A stretch of DNA of 64,000 nt from Artemia franciscana (taxonomy: Eukaryota; Arthropoda; Branchiopoda; Anostraca; Artemiidae), in the NCBI RefSeq assembly GCF_032884065.1, contig NW_027062665.1:1663568-1727567 (forward strand). The letters are read 5' to 3'. The position numbers were made by a program, and so were the translations under genes. The notes under the pieces were generated by a model. That model was not told the origin of the DNA. It saw only the letters and a program-made list of their open reading frames with translations, and searched no databases. Shown here one piece after another: positions 54,001-63,118 of the stretch. Position 1 is the first letter of the stretch. Every line of letters starts with the position of its first letter.

Positions 54001-55772
54001 TTCCTGAATCAAATTCAAATGGCAATCTTTGTCACTTGACAGTTTTCTGTCTTTTTTTCAAAAAGTGTGTTTAAATTTTCTGTTTGCTTTGGGTTAAACT
54101 TATTTTTTACGAGGTTACAGCGATTATCGCAGCCATTAATATTATATTTAGATTAAGCCTTAATAGAAGCCTATTTTTACACCTATAATAATAATGGTAG
54201 TGGGTTGCAGGGGTAATCCCCAAAAGTCATGAGTTAACGGAAAATGAAACAGATCTTTAAAAAATGATAAGATTTTACCTGAAAATTCACTTTTTGGAAG
54301 TTTAAGGTATAACTCATATAGGCAGATCCCTCTTTAGAACCGGCTGACAGGGCCAGTAGTGATTCAGATCAATTTTATACACAGTTATAGGAAGAAATAG
54401 ACAAAAATCCAAGGTAGAAATATTATTTCTATCAGGAGATCTCAATACCCAGACTAGTGAAAGTAGGGATAGATGAAATCCGAGTTTATAAAAAATTTTG
54501 TATAGGGAAGGAAAATAGCAATGATAAAAGACAGCTACAGTTTTGCAGACACAACAATTTAATTATAACAACAAGTTGTTGGGCATAGAATAGCCATAAA
54601 TTACAATGACCCTTACATGATGGTAGGGTGGCTAGCCTTATTGATTGTTTTATTGTGAATCTAAGACAGGCAGGATTGAAACAGAAAACTAGAGCACAAA
54701 GGGGTGAAGTTGTTGTTATCAAATTTAAAGATCGCCCTCTGGTAGAATCTAGAGTTAATTCAAATCTGAAATCAAACAAGGGTAAATACTTTCCGGGTAG
54801 TGATGACTTTAATAAGCTCTGGGATTAAATTTGAGAGAAATTTCCGAAAATAGTGGGGTATGAAAGTGGAGAGTTTGAAATTTGACAATATAAAAAATGG
54901 GCGGAATAAATTCAATAAAACAATTTCCGAAGCAGCAGAGCAATGTCTTCAGGAGGGAAGTTTGAAAAGAAGTTAATAATATTAGCAGTTATGCTTTATG
55001 CTTGGTAGAAGAGATGAAGAAGTGAGAAGAATATGAAAATGACGAGAGGGGAGTGGTGATGTTAGGTAAAGATTAAATTGATCGAATGAATAGCATCGTT
55101 TTCTTGGCATCATATTATCAGAAGCAACGCTCTAGTGAAACAAAAAGCCTATAGTAAAGGACCGTGAGGCTTAAATGTATTATTTGTTTACTTATTTTTC
55201 CCCAGAATCACTTTATAAGGAAGGGGTGGTCGTAGAAACTACAGAAGGGACTAATTCGATTGGAAACTGAAAGTTTTAGGGCTTCTTTTTAGAGTTCAAA
55301 GTGATCGGAGGCTAGTCAGCCTCCTCTTACGCCCTTTTGACTGCCCTATCCCAAAAGACCAAAATATTTTAGCACTAAAGGTGCATCTACGTCCCCAAAA
55401 TTTTCAAATTTCATGAAAGAGCAAAGTTGGCACTATTAAGGAGGCAAAGGGAAAAGTCTTCCAACACCCCCCCCCTCCCGAGGAACTGGAATAAATTTAA
55501 AAATATGCCAAAATGTAGCACAGACATAAACGCGTCGTTTAAACTGTCATTGTGGGGGGAATATATGTCAGCTAGTAAATAACTTCTGTATAAGTTTTCT
55601 TGTGTGTTTTATTGATAGACAAACGAGTAGTACTTTTCCACAAGCTAAAAACAAAACGACGACATACCTGTTCGTAGAGGTATCTGCCCTTGTTTTCATG
55701 TGGTACTGCCAAAACAGTTGCAAATGTAAGGGAGAGAAAACTAATGCTGAGAAATTTCTTGATTCCGCTCAT
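44966..55772 (-). CDS. Secreted DOMON-domain protein B (four exons, with introns)
   Basis: Joined from 55772-55668, 49531-49343, 47569-47402 and 45085-44966: 193 residues, the same length and exon sizes (105, 189, 168 and 120 bases including stop) as gene A. Signal peptide with core FLSLTFATVLA, then one DOMON domain with ARWTPD, QTQGWVGVSI, GDQVIAGVYEDGTSYI, DVQQDWVL, SRPFNTGD and FSWAYDELD. By hand count 36 of 193 residues differ from A, with 7 of 8 consecutive residues replaced just after GWVGVSIL and 10 in the signal-peptide exon. No stops or frameshifts. Function is inferred as a secreted ligand binder. A TATAAAAT box lies 46 bases before ATG. Both copies look active. Confidence 0.83.
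45086..46924. other. Intron 3 of DOMON gene B
   Basis: Parallel to 23480-25380 of unit A. No coding signal. A segment near 46210-46420 (AAAACTTTACAGTATGATCG) and its unit A match near 24760-24960 resemble in layout the 39690-39860 and 55210-55420 segments, suggesting another short dispersed repeat. Confidence 0.45.
46925..47268 (-). repeat. Modular repeat fragment R4, inverted
   Basis: The minus strand reads CAGTTCGCGGTAACAAACTG, GGAGCGACCCGGCTCAATAG and then the GAGCCTGAGTAAATTTGCC block, the left part of the R family. It is specific to unit B, inside intron 3. Confidence 0.75.
47402..47569 (-). CDS. DOMON gene B exon 3
   Basis: 56 residues from DRYFNKSIPHPERPL to YDGPVFE. Acceptor ATCTAAG before GAT, donor GAG|GTAAAT. 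Confidence 0.88.
47570..49342. other. Intron 2 of DOMON gene B
   Basis: Matches intron 2 of gene A (31065-33032) with small indels. No coding signal. Confidence 0.5.
49343..49531 (-). CDS. DOMON gene B exon 2
   Basis: 63 residues from DISSTGAFIARWTPD to DGTSYIQ. Acceptor ATATTTTAG before GAC, donor CAG|GTGAGA. Carries the LPDIVDQV patch where gene A has RQTTEGQI. Confidence 0.88.
50030..51650 (+). repeat. Modular repeat copy R5 with internal 418 bp tandem duplication
   Basis: Same family and same place in the duplicated segment as R3, so the insertion probably predates the segmental duplication. A (TAA)n-rich stretch (about 50588-50640) is followed by a block repeated at an offset of about 418 bases: AATGTGTCTTCGAGAATGAC at 50642 and its near-identical copy at 51060. 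The fold-back end seen in R3 is missing here. Confidence 0.78.
52080..53030 (-). pseudogene. Non-LTR retrotransposon relic (unit B)
   Basis: Matches the front part of the unit A relic (37040-37900), including the region coding VDELEV/ITETW-type endonuclease text, but more damaged, with an insertion of repeated CACTTCTGTTTTTG words near 52340-52430. The reverse transcriptase part is largely missing between 51660 and 52080. Confidence 0.6.
53592..53992 (-). mobile_element. Unit B-specific insertion, probable non-LTR 3' end
   Basis: Absent from the matching place in unit A (about 38430-38490). On the minus strand it ends AAATAAATATTATCTTATCT, the kind of short-word tail seen at non-LTR 3' ends. 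A 60-residue open part contains FAKSVISIPRTEDLLPDF. A perfect 12 bp hairpin lies at 53955-53986 (CGAAAAGCAGGC, 8-base loop, GCCTGCTTTTCG). Family not identified. Confidence 0.4.
54340..55090 (+). pseudogene. RTE-like endonuclease fragment (unit B)
   Basis: Counterpart of 38830-39520, with the same surviving frame GRVASLIDCFIVNLRQAG and VVIKFKDRPLVESRVN from 54628. One catalytic-region residue differs (Y to C in LIDYFIV). Broken elsewhere. Confidence 0.75.
55668..55772 (-). CDS. DOMON gene B exon 1 (signal peptide)
   Basis: 35 residues, MSGIKKFLSISFLSLTFATV then LAVPHENK to YLYEQ. Donor CAG|GTATGT. Confidence 0.85.
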
Positions 55773-55817
55773 CTTCAGAATATATGCCAAATTGATGAGA
55801 AAAATTTGATGGAAAAT

Positions 55818-55825
55818 ATTTTATA
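55818..55825 (-). promoter_or_regulatory. TATA box of DOMON gene B
   Basis: TATAAAAT on the minus strand, 46 bases before ATG, the same distance as in gene A. TGATAAGA at 55837-55844 is also conserved. Conservation may partly reflect shared ancestry. Confidence 0.55.
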
Positions 55826-55844
55826 GTGTCTAAGGATCTTATCA

Positions 55845-58216
55845 GTATGATCTATGGCCATTATTTAATCACAATATACAATGTAAACATTTTGTAACTG
55901 GCAATTCCAATAAAGAGGTGTTCTTCTGGTTGTTCCAACTTTCTCAGTGACTCACGATAAACGTACTGATAAGAGCAATAATCTCTGACACGTGTTTTTT
56001 TTTGGTAGGTTGTACGTTTTTTCTTTAAAGAATCCCGATTTTTTCCCCATCTATTTTGTTTTTTTACTAATAGATTACAACTAAGTCGAGCTAATCAAAT
56101 AAAAAAATGCAGGTCATTAAAATGGTAACTTAGCAACACAAAAATAGTAACTTAGCAAAACGCAATGTTCCTCCCTTATAATCATATTTTTTTGCTTATC
56201 GTACAGGAGGACTGACATAAGCATGAGATGAACAAAAATCAAAGAAAATAATAGCTAAGTTTTATGTATTTTTGGCAATGATTTCGAAAATGACCTTCAT
56301 ATTTTTCTATAAGGTTTGATTTTTCTTAGATTTTATCAATTTTCATTACAATTTTTTATTTTGCTGGGTAATTTTCTTTACTCCCTTCCTGAGCATCATT
56401 ATACCGTGTTTAAACATACAAAGTACCCCTTCACCACACCTCCTAGACACTGTTCTCAATTCCTTGTTGGCACCTCTCAATTGTCACGTTAAACCTTGTT
56501 TCATGTCGAAAACTGTGTTTTATTTTAATATTATCTTCTTTTAATTACGAAAGGCACAAGATATAGCAATTTGCTTTCAAACCAGCCCTTAAATATGGCT
56601 CTATGACGTTTCAGCGCCTCACTAGCGATGACTAAAAAAAAGGAAAATGAGAAAAAAAAGGAGATATGCCACTGTATCCCACGTAAAGAAGTGTTTTTCC
56701 TTGTTGCTCAAGATGGAGACTGTAATTCTCCTATTTCGAGCTTTCGCCTAATGTGATTTCAATGGTACACGTTTCACTTCGATTCAAAACCGTTTTGGGA
56801 GAATTTCAGGCTATTTTGAAATTTCTACGAAATTTATATTCTGAACAAACTTTACCATTAACATCAATTGAAATAGCTGCTACCTTTCTTGAATCTGTTT
56901 CAATGGCAATTCTTCTTCACTTGGCTGTTTTTTTAAACAGGTTTTAAAATTTTCGGTTATTATTGACCAAGGTTCGTTCTTTACTAGGTTGGCCCTAAAG
57001 CGGCAACCATGGTACCTACTTATCTTGGTTCGGTGATTTCACAGAAACCTGGCAACTTGGTCGAAAAAAAATTCGGTAAAAATTAGTCAAAAAGCGTCAA
57101 AAAGCAATGGCAGGGGGAGGGGGAAAGTGTGGCATTTTAGTTTTAATCCAATGAACTCATTTTTACTTAACTATTGAAGTTGTTAACTCTTAGTCATAAG
57201 TCTGATTTGGGCTGGTGCAGCATGTTATATAATACGACTGGATAATTTTCGCAATCAAATTTTTGTGACTTGGAGGTTCGAGTTAAATTTTAGCTAAATT
57301 TTTTTCAGAGTTAGACTTTGTATTCATTCATGAATTTAATTTGCCTATTAATACGATTAATTTCATACTGATGGACATTCTGTCATCTAGGACCATTGCC
57401 TAAATAAAACCTTATCGATCATAGGCCGAAAAGGGCCTGTCTCCAGGAATTCAGTTGGAGCATTTGATTAACCATGCTGAGAGATATCGTATGATTCTAA
57501 TTTCAACAAGACCACCCTTCATCAAAGAGCATTCGTGCAAAGAGGACTTACAGAATTACCATTGGGGATAGAAGCGTTATTAGCGAAATCAGTAGGAGCA
57601 AGGTAGGATGATTTTGGCATAGCTAGCATCTTAGTTTTGTGGTTGCAGGTTCTTAGTTGGTTTGGTGAGCTTGAAACCAACTTTCTAAAAATGCGCAATG
57701 TAATTCAATTTACCAGCAAAAACAATTATTTATGCAATTAGCCATAAAATTATTCAGGATTACTCTCTTTATGACTCTTTAATGGTCATGAGTTGGAAAG
57801 CTTCAAAAAACCTGTATAGACGGATTCAAAGGGTAGAAGGGGATTAAAGACCCAAGACCCGACTAGGCCCTTTAATAATATGGACCTCTTTTATTCATGG
57901 AGACTATAATAATAATAACAGTTTTTAATAATCTATTAAAGGCCAAAACCTCACCGCATTCATAAATACAAAATAAAAATACTGTTCTTTCATCAATAAT
58001 AATTATTGTAATAAAGAAAAAATTAATTTCGATGAATCTACTAGTTATATAATTGTTTATACAGTAGATATCGTTGCCTAGTGAACATTGATGAAATCGA
58101 TAAGAGATTTGGGTGGATTACACAATGTAGTTTTCTAGTCAAATTGACGAATCATCACAAGTAGGAAAATTCCAAACAAAATACGTATAATAATACAATA
58201 CATATAACAGAGAGCT
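55845..58216. other. Upstream flank of gene B
   Basis: Matches 40294-42527. No supported gene. The single GGAATTCAGTTGGAGCATTT copy near 57446 contrasts with two in unit A, so unit A duplicated that segment later, or unit B lost one. Confidence 0.45.
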
Positions 58217-58494
58217 CTAGCACATGAAGGGCTCACCCCACGTTTTTCTGCACAGAGAAGCATTGCAGCATGAATCGAGAGAATCAAACGTCTTATGCCC
58301 GTCATGTCTTTCTAGTACGAGATCTTTTCCTAATGCACCAGCATCGATCTGAGCATTTGCGGTAGCTGACAGAGCGCGGTCACCACAATTTTCAAGAAAT
58401 TTTCTTTTGGTTGTTTCAAAATTTTTAATTTTCTTCAGCTCGATAACATATTCGTCAGCGTTGCAACGTGGAGCCGTGATAACAACAAGCACAA
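58217..58494 (-). CDS. Exon-like ORF of unknown family (unit B copy, open)
   Basis: About 92 codons open from an acceptor-like TTAATTAG (exon start 58494) to TAG at about 58214: VVLVVITAPRCNADEYVIEL, KIKNFETTKRKFLENCGDRA, NAQIDAGALGKDLV, then SLDSCCNASLCRKTWG and GEPFMC. It has no ATG at its start, so it would need an upstream exon. The hydrophobic beginning looks like the end of a signal peptide, and six cysteines follow. No family is recognised. The unit A copy is broken, and a third remnant lies at 61221-61290. Confidence 0.4.
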
Positions 58495-58544
58495 CTAATT
58501 AATTAAATTTCAAAACACTTTTCGTTCAGAAAATTAACAATCTA

Positions 58545-59484
58545 TTTATTATATAACATTTCAAAGGAAAGTGACCCGCTAGTACCAAAATCTGCAAAAC
58601 TGCGTGTGAGGGCCTTTTTTATTAAAAATTCCAATTTTCGATTTTTTTTTTTTTTGTTTTGTCAGGACTAACATGGTTGTGTAAATTCCTTTTAAACCAA
58701 TTCAATCAACCAGATTTCCTTTTCCTCATTCTTGTTGATTTAAGAAAGTAAATCTGTCGTTCTTCTACGAAGTATTTGGACATCCTTTTTTGCAAGTTGT
58801 GCTTGTTTTTTTAAAGCTGTTTAGATACACATATTATTGAAAACAATTATTACTTACTACCCAATCAGTCCCGTAACAAAGAAATAGTGTTACAGCAGTC
58901 ACTTCATTTGATTATGAACTAAGAAGGTGGGGCTCAGCAACATCCATGGGCCTTGAGAAGCAACCAGCTCAGAGGTTTGCTTAAGAGAAATATTTCTTCA
59001 CAATGGTTAGTACAGTTCTTTCTGAAAATCGACTAATAACACTGAAACAGAGTTAAAATATTTAATAATCATAGTTAAAGGGAACTTAAAGTTCCCTTTT
59101 AGTTCCTTTAATAAGGGAACTTAGTAAAGAACGAACTTTAGCCCATATTAAGCGAAAATTTGAAAGCGCATTAACAAATCTATCGAGTTACGAAGAATTG
59201 ACATTTGAAGTAGATTATGAAAAAAAGAAGAGAAGATTCATTTGCTTTCTGGAAAATCTTAGCAAAAGCTCCGGCAGTTCGCTCATCTCTGATTTCATCC
59301 CATTTAGCTACAACATTACCCAAACTCTAAAAAACAAACCAGTTTACCAGCTGTAACTGCTCAGAAGAAGAATTTGTGGCACTTATAACTGTTCCACTAG
59401 ATAGGTACAAATATAAATTCAAATATCCGAAATCTAGTTGCGAGACCGTGAGGCTGAACTACCGATTCTCCGTCACTATCAGAA
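58545..59484. other. No gene recognised
   Basis: AT-rich. A short local duplication (GGGAACTTAAAGTTCCCTTT, a near-palindrome) lies near 59080-59120. No coding signal. Confidence 0.45.
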
Positions 59485-60078
59485 AATACAGCCAAAATAC
59501 AGTTACATTTTCGGTACCAGTTAATATGACCGAAATAGTCACATTTTGGGTTTCAGATAATACGGCCAAAAACGTCACATTTTCGGTATCAGATAATGCG
59601 GCGGAAATACGGTCGCATTTGTGGTATCAGGAAACGCGGCCAAAATACACTTGCAGTTTTGGTATAAGATGATACAGTCAAACTACAGTCGCATTTTCAG
59701 TATCAGATAAAACGGCCAAAATACGGTCGTATTTTCGGTATAAGATAATAAGGCCAAAATAAAGTCAAATTTTTGGTATCAGATAATACGGCCAAGATAC
59801 GGTTGCAATTTCGTTATCTGATGATACAGCCAAAATAAAGTCGCATTTTCTGTATCATATAATACGGCCAAAATACAGTCACATTTTCGGTATCAGATAA
59901 TGCGGCTAAAATACAGTCACATTTTTGGTAACAGATGATACGACCAAAATACAGTTACATTTTTGGTATCAGATAATACGGCTAAAATACACTCACATTT
60001 TTGGTATTAGATACGGTCAAAATACAGCAGCTTTTTCGGTATCAGATAATACGGCCAAAATACAGTCTCATCTATTCA
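59485..60078 (+). repeat. 38 bp minisatellite, about 15 units
   Basis: Units of about 38 bases built on GTCACATTTTCGGTATCAGA then TAATACGGCCAAAATACA, with many substitutions and a few length changes. Since 38 is not a multiple of 3, the open frames across it are accidental. Confidence 0.85.
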
Positions 60079-61220
60079 GCACTATTTTCAATTGGATTAT
60101 ATGCCAATCTTGTGATAGAATATTTCTTCTCTGGCTAAAGAACAGTTATGCCACCAGCTTTCTGAGCATTAACATGTAGTTGGTAGCGCATATTACTATT
60201 TGCGATAAAGCAGCACAGTTCTTCAGGATCGGAGAACAGAGATGCCAATCGTCTCTAATTCTGAATGCAATCCCTCAACACAAGTCCATGGGCATGGCAG
60301 TAAATGTAGGTCGCATGAAGTGCAATTATTCCAATAAGGTCTTGTAATACCTGCAGTGGCCATTAATGCCAGTGGCTTCATCAGAGCCTTTGCAACACAA
60401 TTTGACCACATGACCCATCTTTTCCGTACTTGATGGTCAAAGAACCTTGAGACTTTCAGCATCAAGTTTTTCCATGTGAAAGTATCCAAGAGCTGAAAGC
60501 CATTTGACTTTCTCCATGTGAAAGCAGTCAAGAGCTCTCGAACCCCGAGCGGTGCCTTTTTTACTTCACATCTTTTCGCTTTCAAAGCCCCTTCAACTAT
60601 ATGGTGCCTTATCTTGCTTCCAATAACTGAAATAAAGCTATTTGGTGTTCTGAACTTGCGTACTGTTCAGAGCTTCTTTCTAGCTTAAGCGGAAAGCCTC
60701 GCTCCAGCTGAGACACTACATTCAGGATTCAGCGATCCTCTCGTTTCACTTCATTTTTTCTGTCTTTGAGAACATTTTGAGAGCATTTATGCACAGGAAA
60801 ATTTTCACAATTAAAATGAGATCAGCATAATTAAAGACTACTGATTTGGAGCTTCTTCTAAAATCAAAGGCAGGAACTAACCCTAGCCTCCCCCTCCCCT
60901 CCGAGTAGTACCACTGCGCAGTTAGATTACAATAGAAACGATCAATCACAGAAAGAGGTTTGGCCAAAAAAAGGTGAATAAGACAATAGAAAGGGACCTA
61001 TCTCGAGGGTTTATGGACCTTTTATCTTTAGGAAGAAGGTAAAACTGCTTCTTCTTTCTGGATGAGAAAAAAAAACACTTTAAAAACATCTCATCTCATC
61101 ATTTAAGCACCAAGAACATCAAAATAGAAACACTTCACCCTTTGGGGTAATCTTAGGTCTATTCTTACCTGAAAACCGCTATTTCCTCAAATTTTTCTCT
61201 GTTTCAAAACTATGAAGATT
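60079..61220. other. No gene supported
   Basis: A 120-codon minus-strand open frame (60585-60223) contains a near-repeat of its own DNA (TCCATGTGAAAG at about 60470 and 60513) and no motif I know. I leave it unassigned. Confidence 0.35.
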
Positions 61221-61290
61221 TTAGGGCAGTACCACATGTCCGTCAGTGTTGCCAAATTGAGCAGTGAAAATAAATAAGCAAAGGTAATTA
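61221..61290 (-). pseudogene. Third remnant of the exon-like ORF
   Basis: A short minus-strand piece, LFIFTAQFGNTDGHVVL, followed by TAA at 61221-61223. It lines up with VVITAPRCNADEYVI of 58494-58217 and FVFTAPCGNGDEYAI of the unit A copy. It suggests an older, third copy of the segment outside the two units. Confidence 0.35.
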
Positions 61291-61312
61291 GCTAAATTTG
61301 ACAACCGACATG

Positions 61313-61625
61313 AATGGGTTGGTGCTCTGGATTCGGGATCCCTTATCTGAGAGGACGCGGGTTCGAATCCCAGTGTACCCAATTCTTCAGTTTGGCACGG
61401 GGGTCAGTGGCGTGACTCTGTAAGCTTGAAAGAGTCGACCCAGCTCTAAATTGGTACCTGGAGAAATCTGGGGAAGGTAAACAGGAAGGGTGTGCGAAAG
61501 CACAGGATGGCTGGCCCCCAGCCCCCCATTGCACTTCCTGGCTGAAGGGCCAAGAAACGGAGATCAGCACCGCCGGTACGGACTGTGAAGTCTAATGTCG
61601 TATCCTTTACCTATTTTTTTTACCG
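61313..61625 (+). mobile_element. tRNA-derived SINE
   Basis: The head has an RNA polymerase III B box GGTTCGAATCC (61360-61370) and an A-box-like GTTGGTGCTCTGG about 40 bases before it, then the T-arm closure CCAGTGTACCCA. A ~230 bp body follows with GTCGACCCAGCTC, CTGGAGAAATCTGGGGAAGG and GGCCAAGAAACGGAGATCAG, ending in a T-rich run. The length and plan are those of a SINE. The head is not a functional tRNA because the acceptor stem is incomplete. Confidence 0.7.
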
Positions 61626-63118
61626 TTTTCGTCCATAGAAATTAGTGCATTAGCAGCCGATCGATCCCTAAAGAAAACTATACCTTCTTGGCACCCAATA
61701 CTACAAGAACTGTTCTGCGGTATATGGAGGTCTTTATCATTAAAAACAGAACTCAATTTTTCATTATGTTTTAAGTTGTATGTGGTTCCGTAAGTTTACA
61801 ATTAATCAATTTAAACATTCGAATTGATTTTCATTGTCCTTGGTACTTCAAGGATCTCGGGCTATGAAGCCAAAGCTGGTTAGTGTCCTCGCTAAAGAAT
61901 CCGTAGTTCCTCTGAGTCCGTGAAATCAGTCTAGAGTTTGGTCTGCAATTACTAAAATCAGTCCGTTTTAAATCCATAGTTGAAACTTAAAAACAAGCTT
62001 ACAAAAAAAAAAAACAAGCTTAACTGTAAAAATAGGAGTAAATCTCAAATTGTTATTTAAGTGAAGAAATTCACAAAGATATATTTTTAAGGCCTATATT
62101 ATTATTAAATGTAGGCCAATCAATATATTATAGTTCAGTAGGTCAATCAATATACTGTAGGTCAATATAAATGTAAATATAGGTCATATATTTGTATATT
62201 ACCTATATTATAAGTAAAATTTGTTTTGTTTTATCATACTTTAAAATGGTAGCATAAATACTAATTAAATAGAAGGGTCCATAGTTCTTCCGGGTCCGTA
62301 TTCCGTGTCATTAGTCTTGAGTTTGGTCGGTAATCACTATAGTCCGTCCAGGGATGGGTAATATAAAATACATTTTTTCAAGGGAGGGAATACCGACGAG
62401 ACTTTAGCTCCATTATTGGTACTTTTCACCTCCCGTTCCGGGCAAATAGTGCAACTTCTAACCTTATGGAGGTACATGTACCCCTATAAATCAGCCCTTT
62501 GACTCAATCCTGAATCTATCTCAACAATTTCTCTACTGACTAATAACGGATCAGTCTAAACTTGAAAACTCTATAGCGGTAATTTTTTAGTAATCTTTTC
62601 TGAAATAATTTTCAGAAACTGTATAATTTTCTTAAACAGTTTCTGAATAAAAGCAACATTTCCTTATAACTTAGTGCCCCTCATAATGCAACATAATGAA
62701 TTTTCCCAAGAATTTTGGAAACAAGAAAGCTAAAATTCCACAAAAATCGGGCCATCTGGACTTAACATACCAAGCACAGTGAGAACGACATCTGATGGCT
62801 TGAATCGGATAAGTGGAAACTTACACAGTATTATATATATTGAAAATATTCAAAAATTGTAAATTCTACTTTTAATGAAAAATACATCCTTTTATGCAGT
62901 TAGACAGTTTTTGTTGGTAGTGGTCGCAAAACACAAAAAAAACGTGAACGAAATCAGCCAAAAAGTTAAGAACATATAGTACCGAACAATTTGTCAAATT
63001 TAACTAATTAGTTCTGCTTATTTACACGATTCAAGCACTGTCAAAAATGTGGCAAGACTTTTAAAACTTCATAGTTTTTAAACAACTAAACGAAAATCAT
63101 AAAATTTGCGGTTTCATG
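61626..63118. other. No gene; AT-rich with a short dispersed repeat
   Basis: Two ~75 base segments (about 61890-61965 and 62275-62350) share GAGTCCGTG/GGGTCCGTA, AGTTTGGTC and AGTCCGT words. TATA-rich words fill 62090-62220. No coding signal. Confidence 0.45.

Larger units (their letters stand above)
42851..58544. repeat. Segmental duplication unit B (contains DOMON gene B)
   Basis: Second head-to-tail copy of the segment, about 15.7 kb. The left edge begins inside an RTE relic (GAAAGTTTAGAAGAATCG), directly after the last bases of unit A (TTAACAATCTA), which is the duplication junction. The right edge is the matching TTAACAATCTA at 58544. Unit-specific changes include the Helitron at 43632-44876, a repeat piece at 46925-47268 and an insertion at 53592-53992. 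Confidence 0.85.

Noticed and set aside
59485-60078. CRISPR-like array
   Set aside because: The units are contiguous, with no unique spacers. It is a minisatellite in eukaryotic DNA.
60223-60585. 120-codon minus-strand frame as a gene
   Set aside because: No ATG-context, splice or motif support, and it contains an internal DNA near-repeat. Left unassigned.
61313-61385. A functional tRNA gene
   Set aside because: The B box and T arm are good, but the acceptor stem does not pair over 7 bases and a SINE body follows.
61343-61570. 75-codon minus-strand frame
   Set aside because: It is the reverse reading of the SINE.
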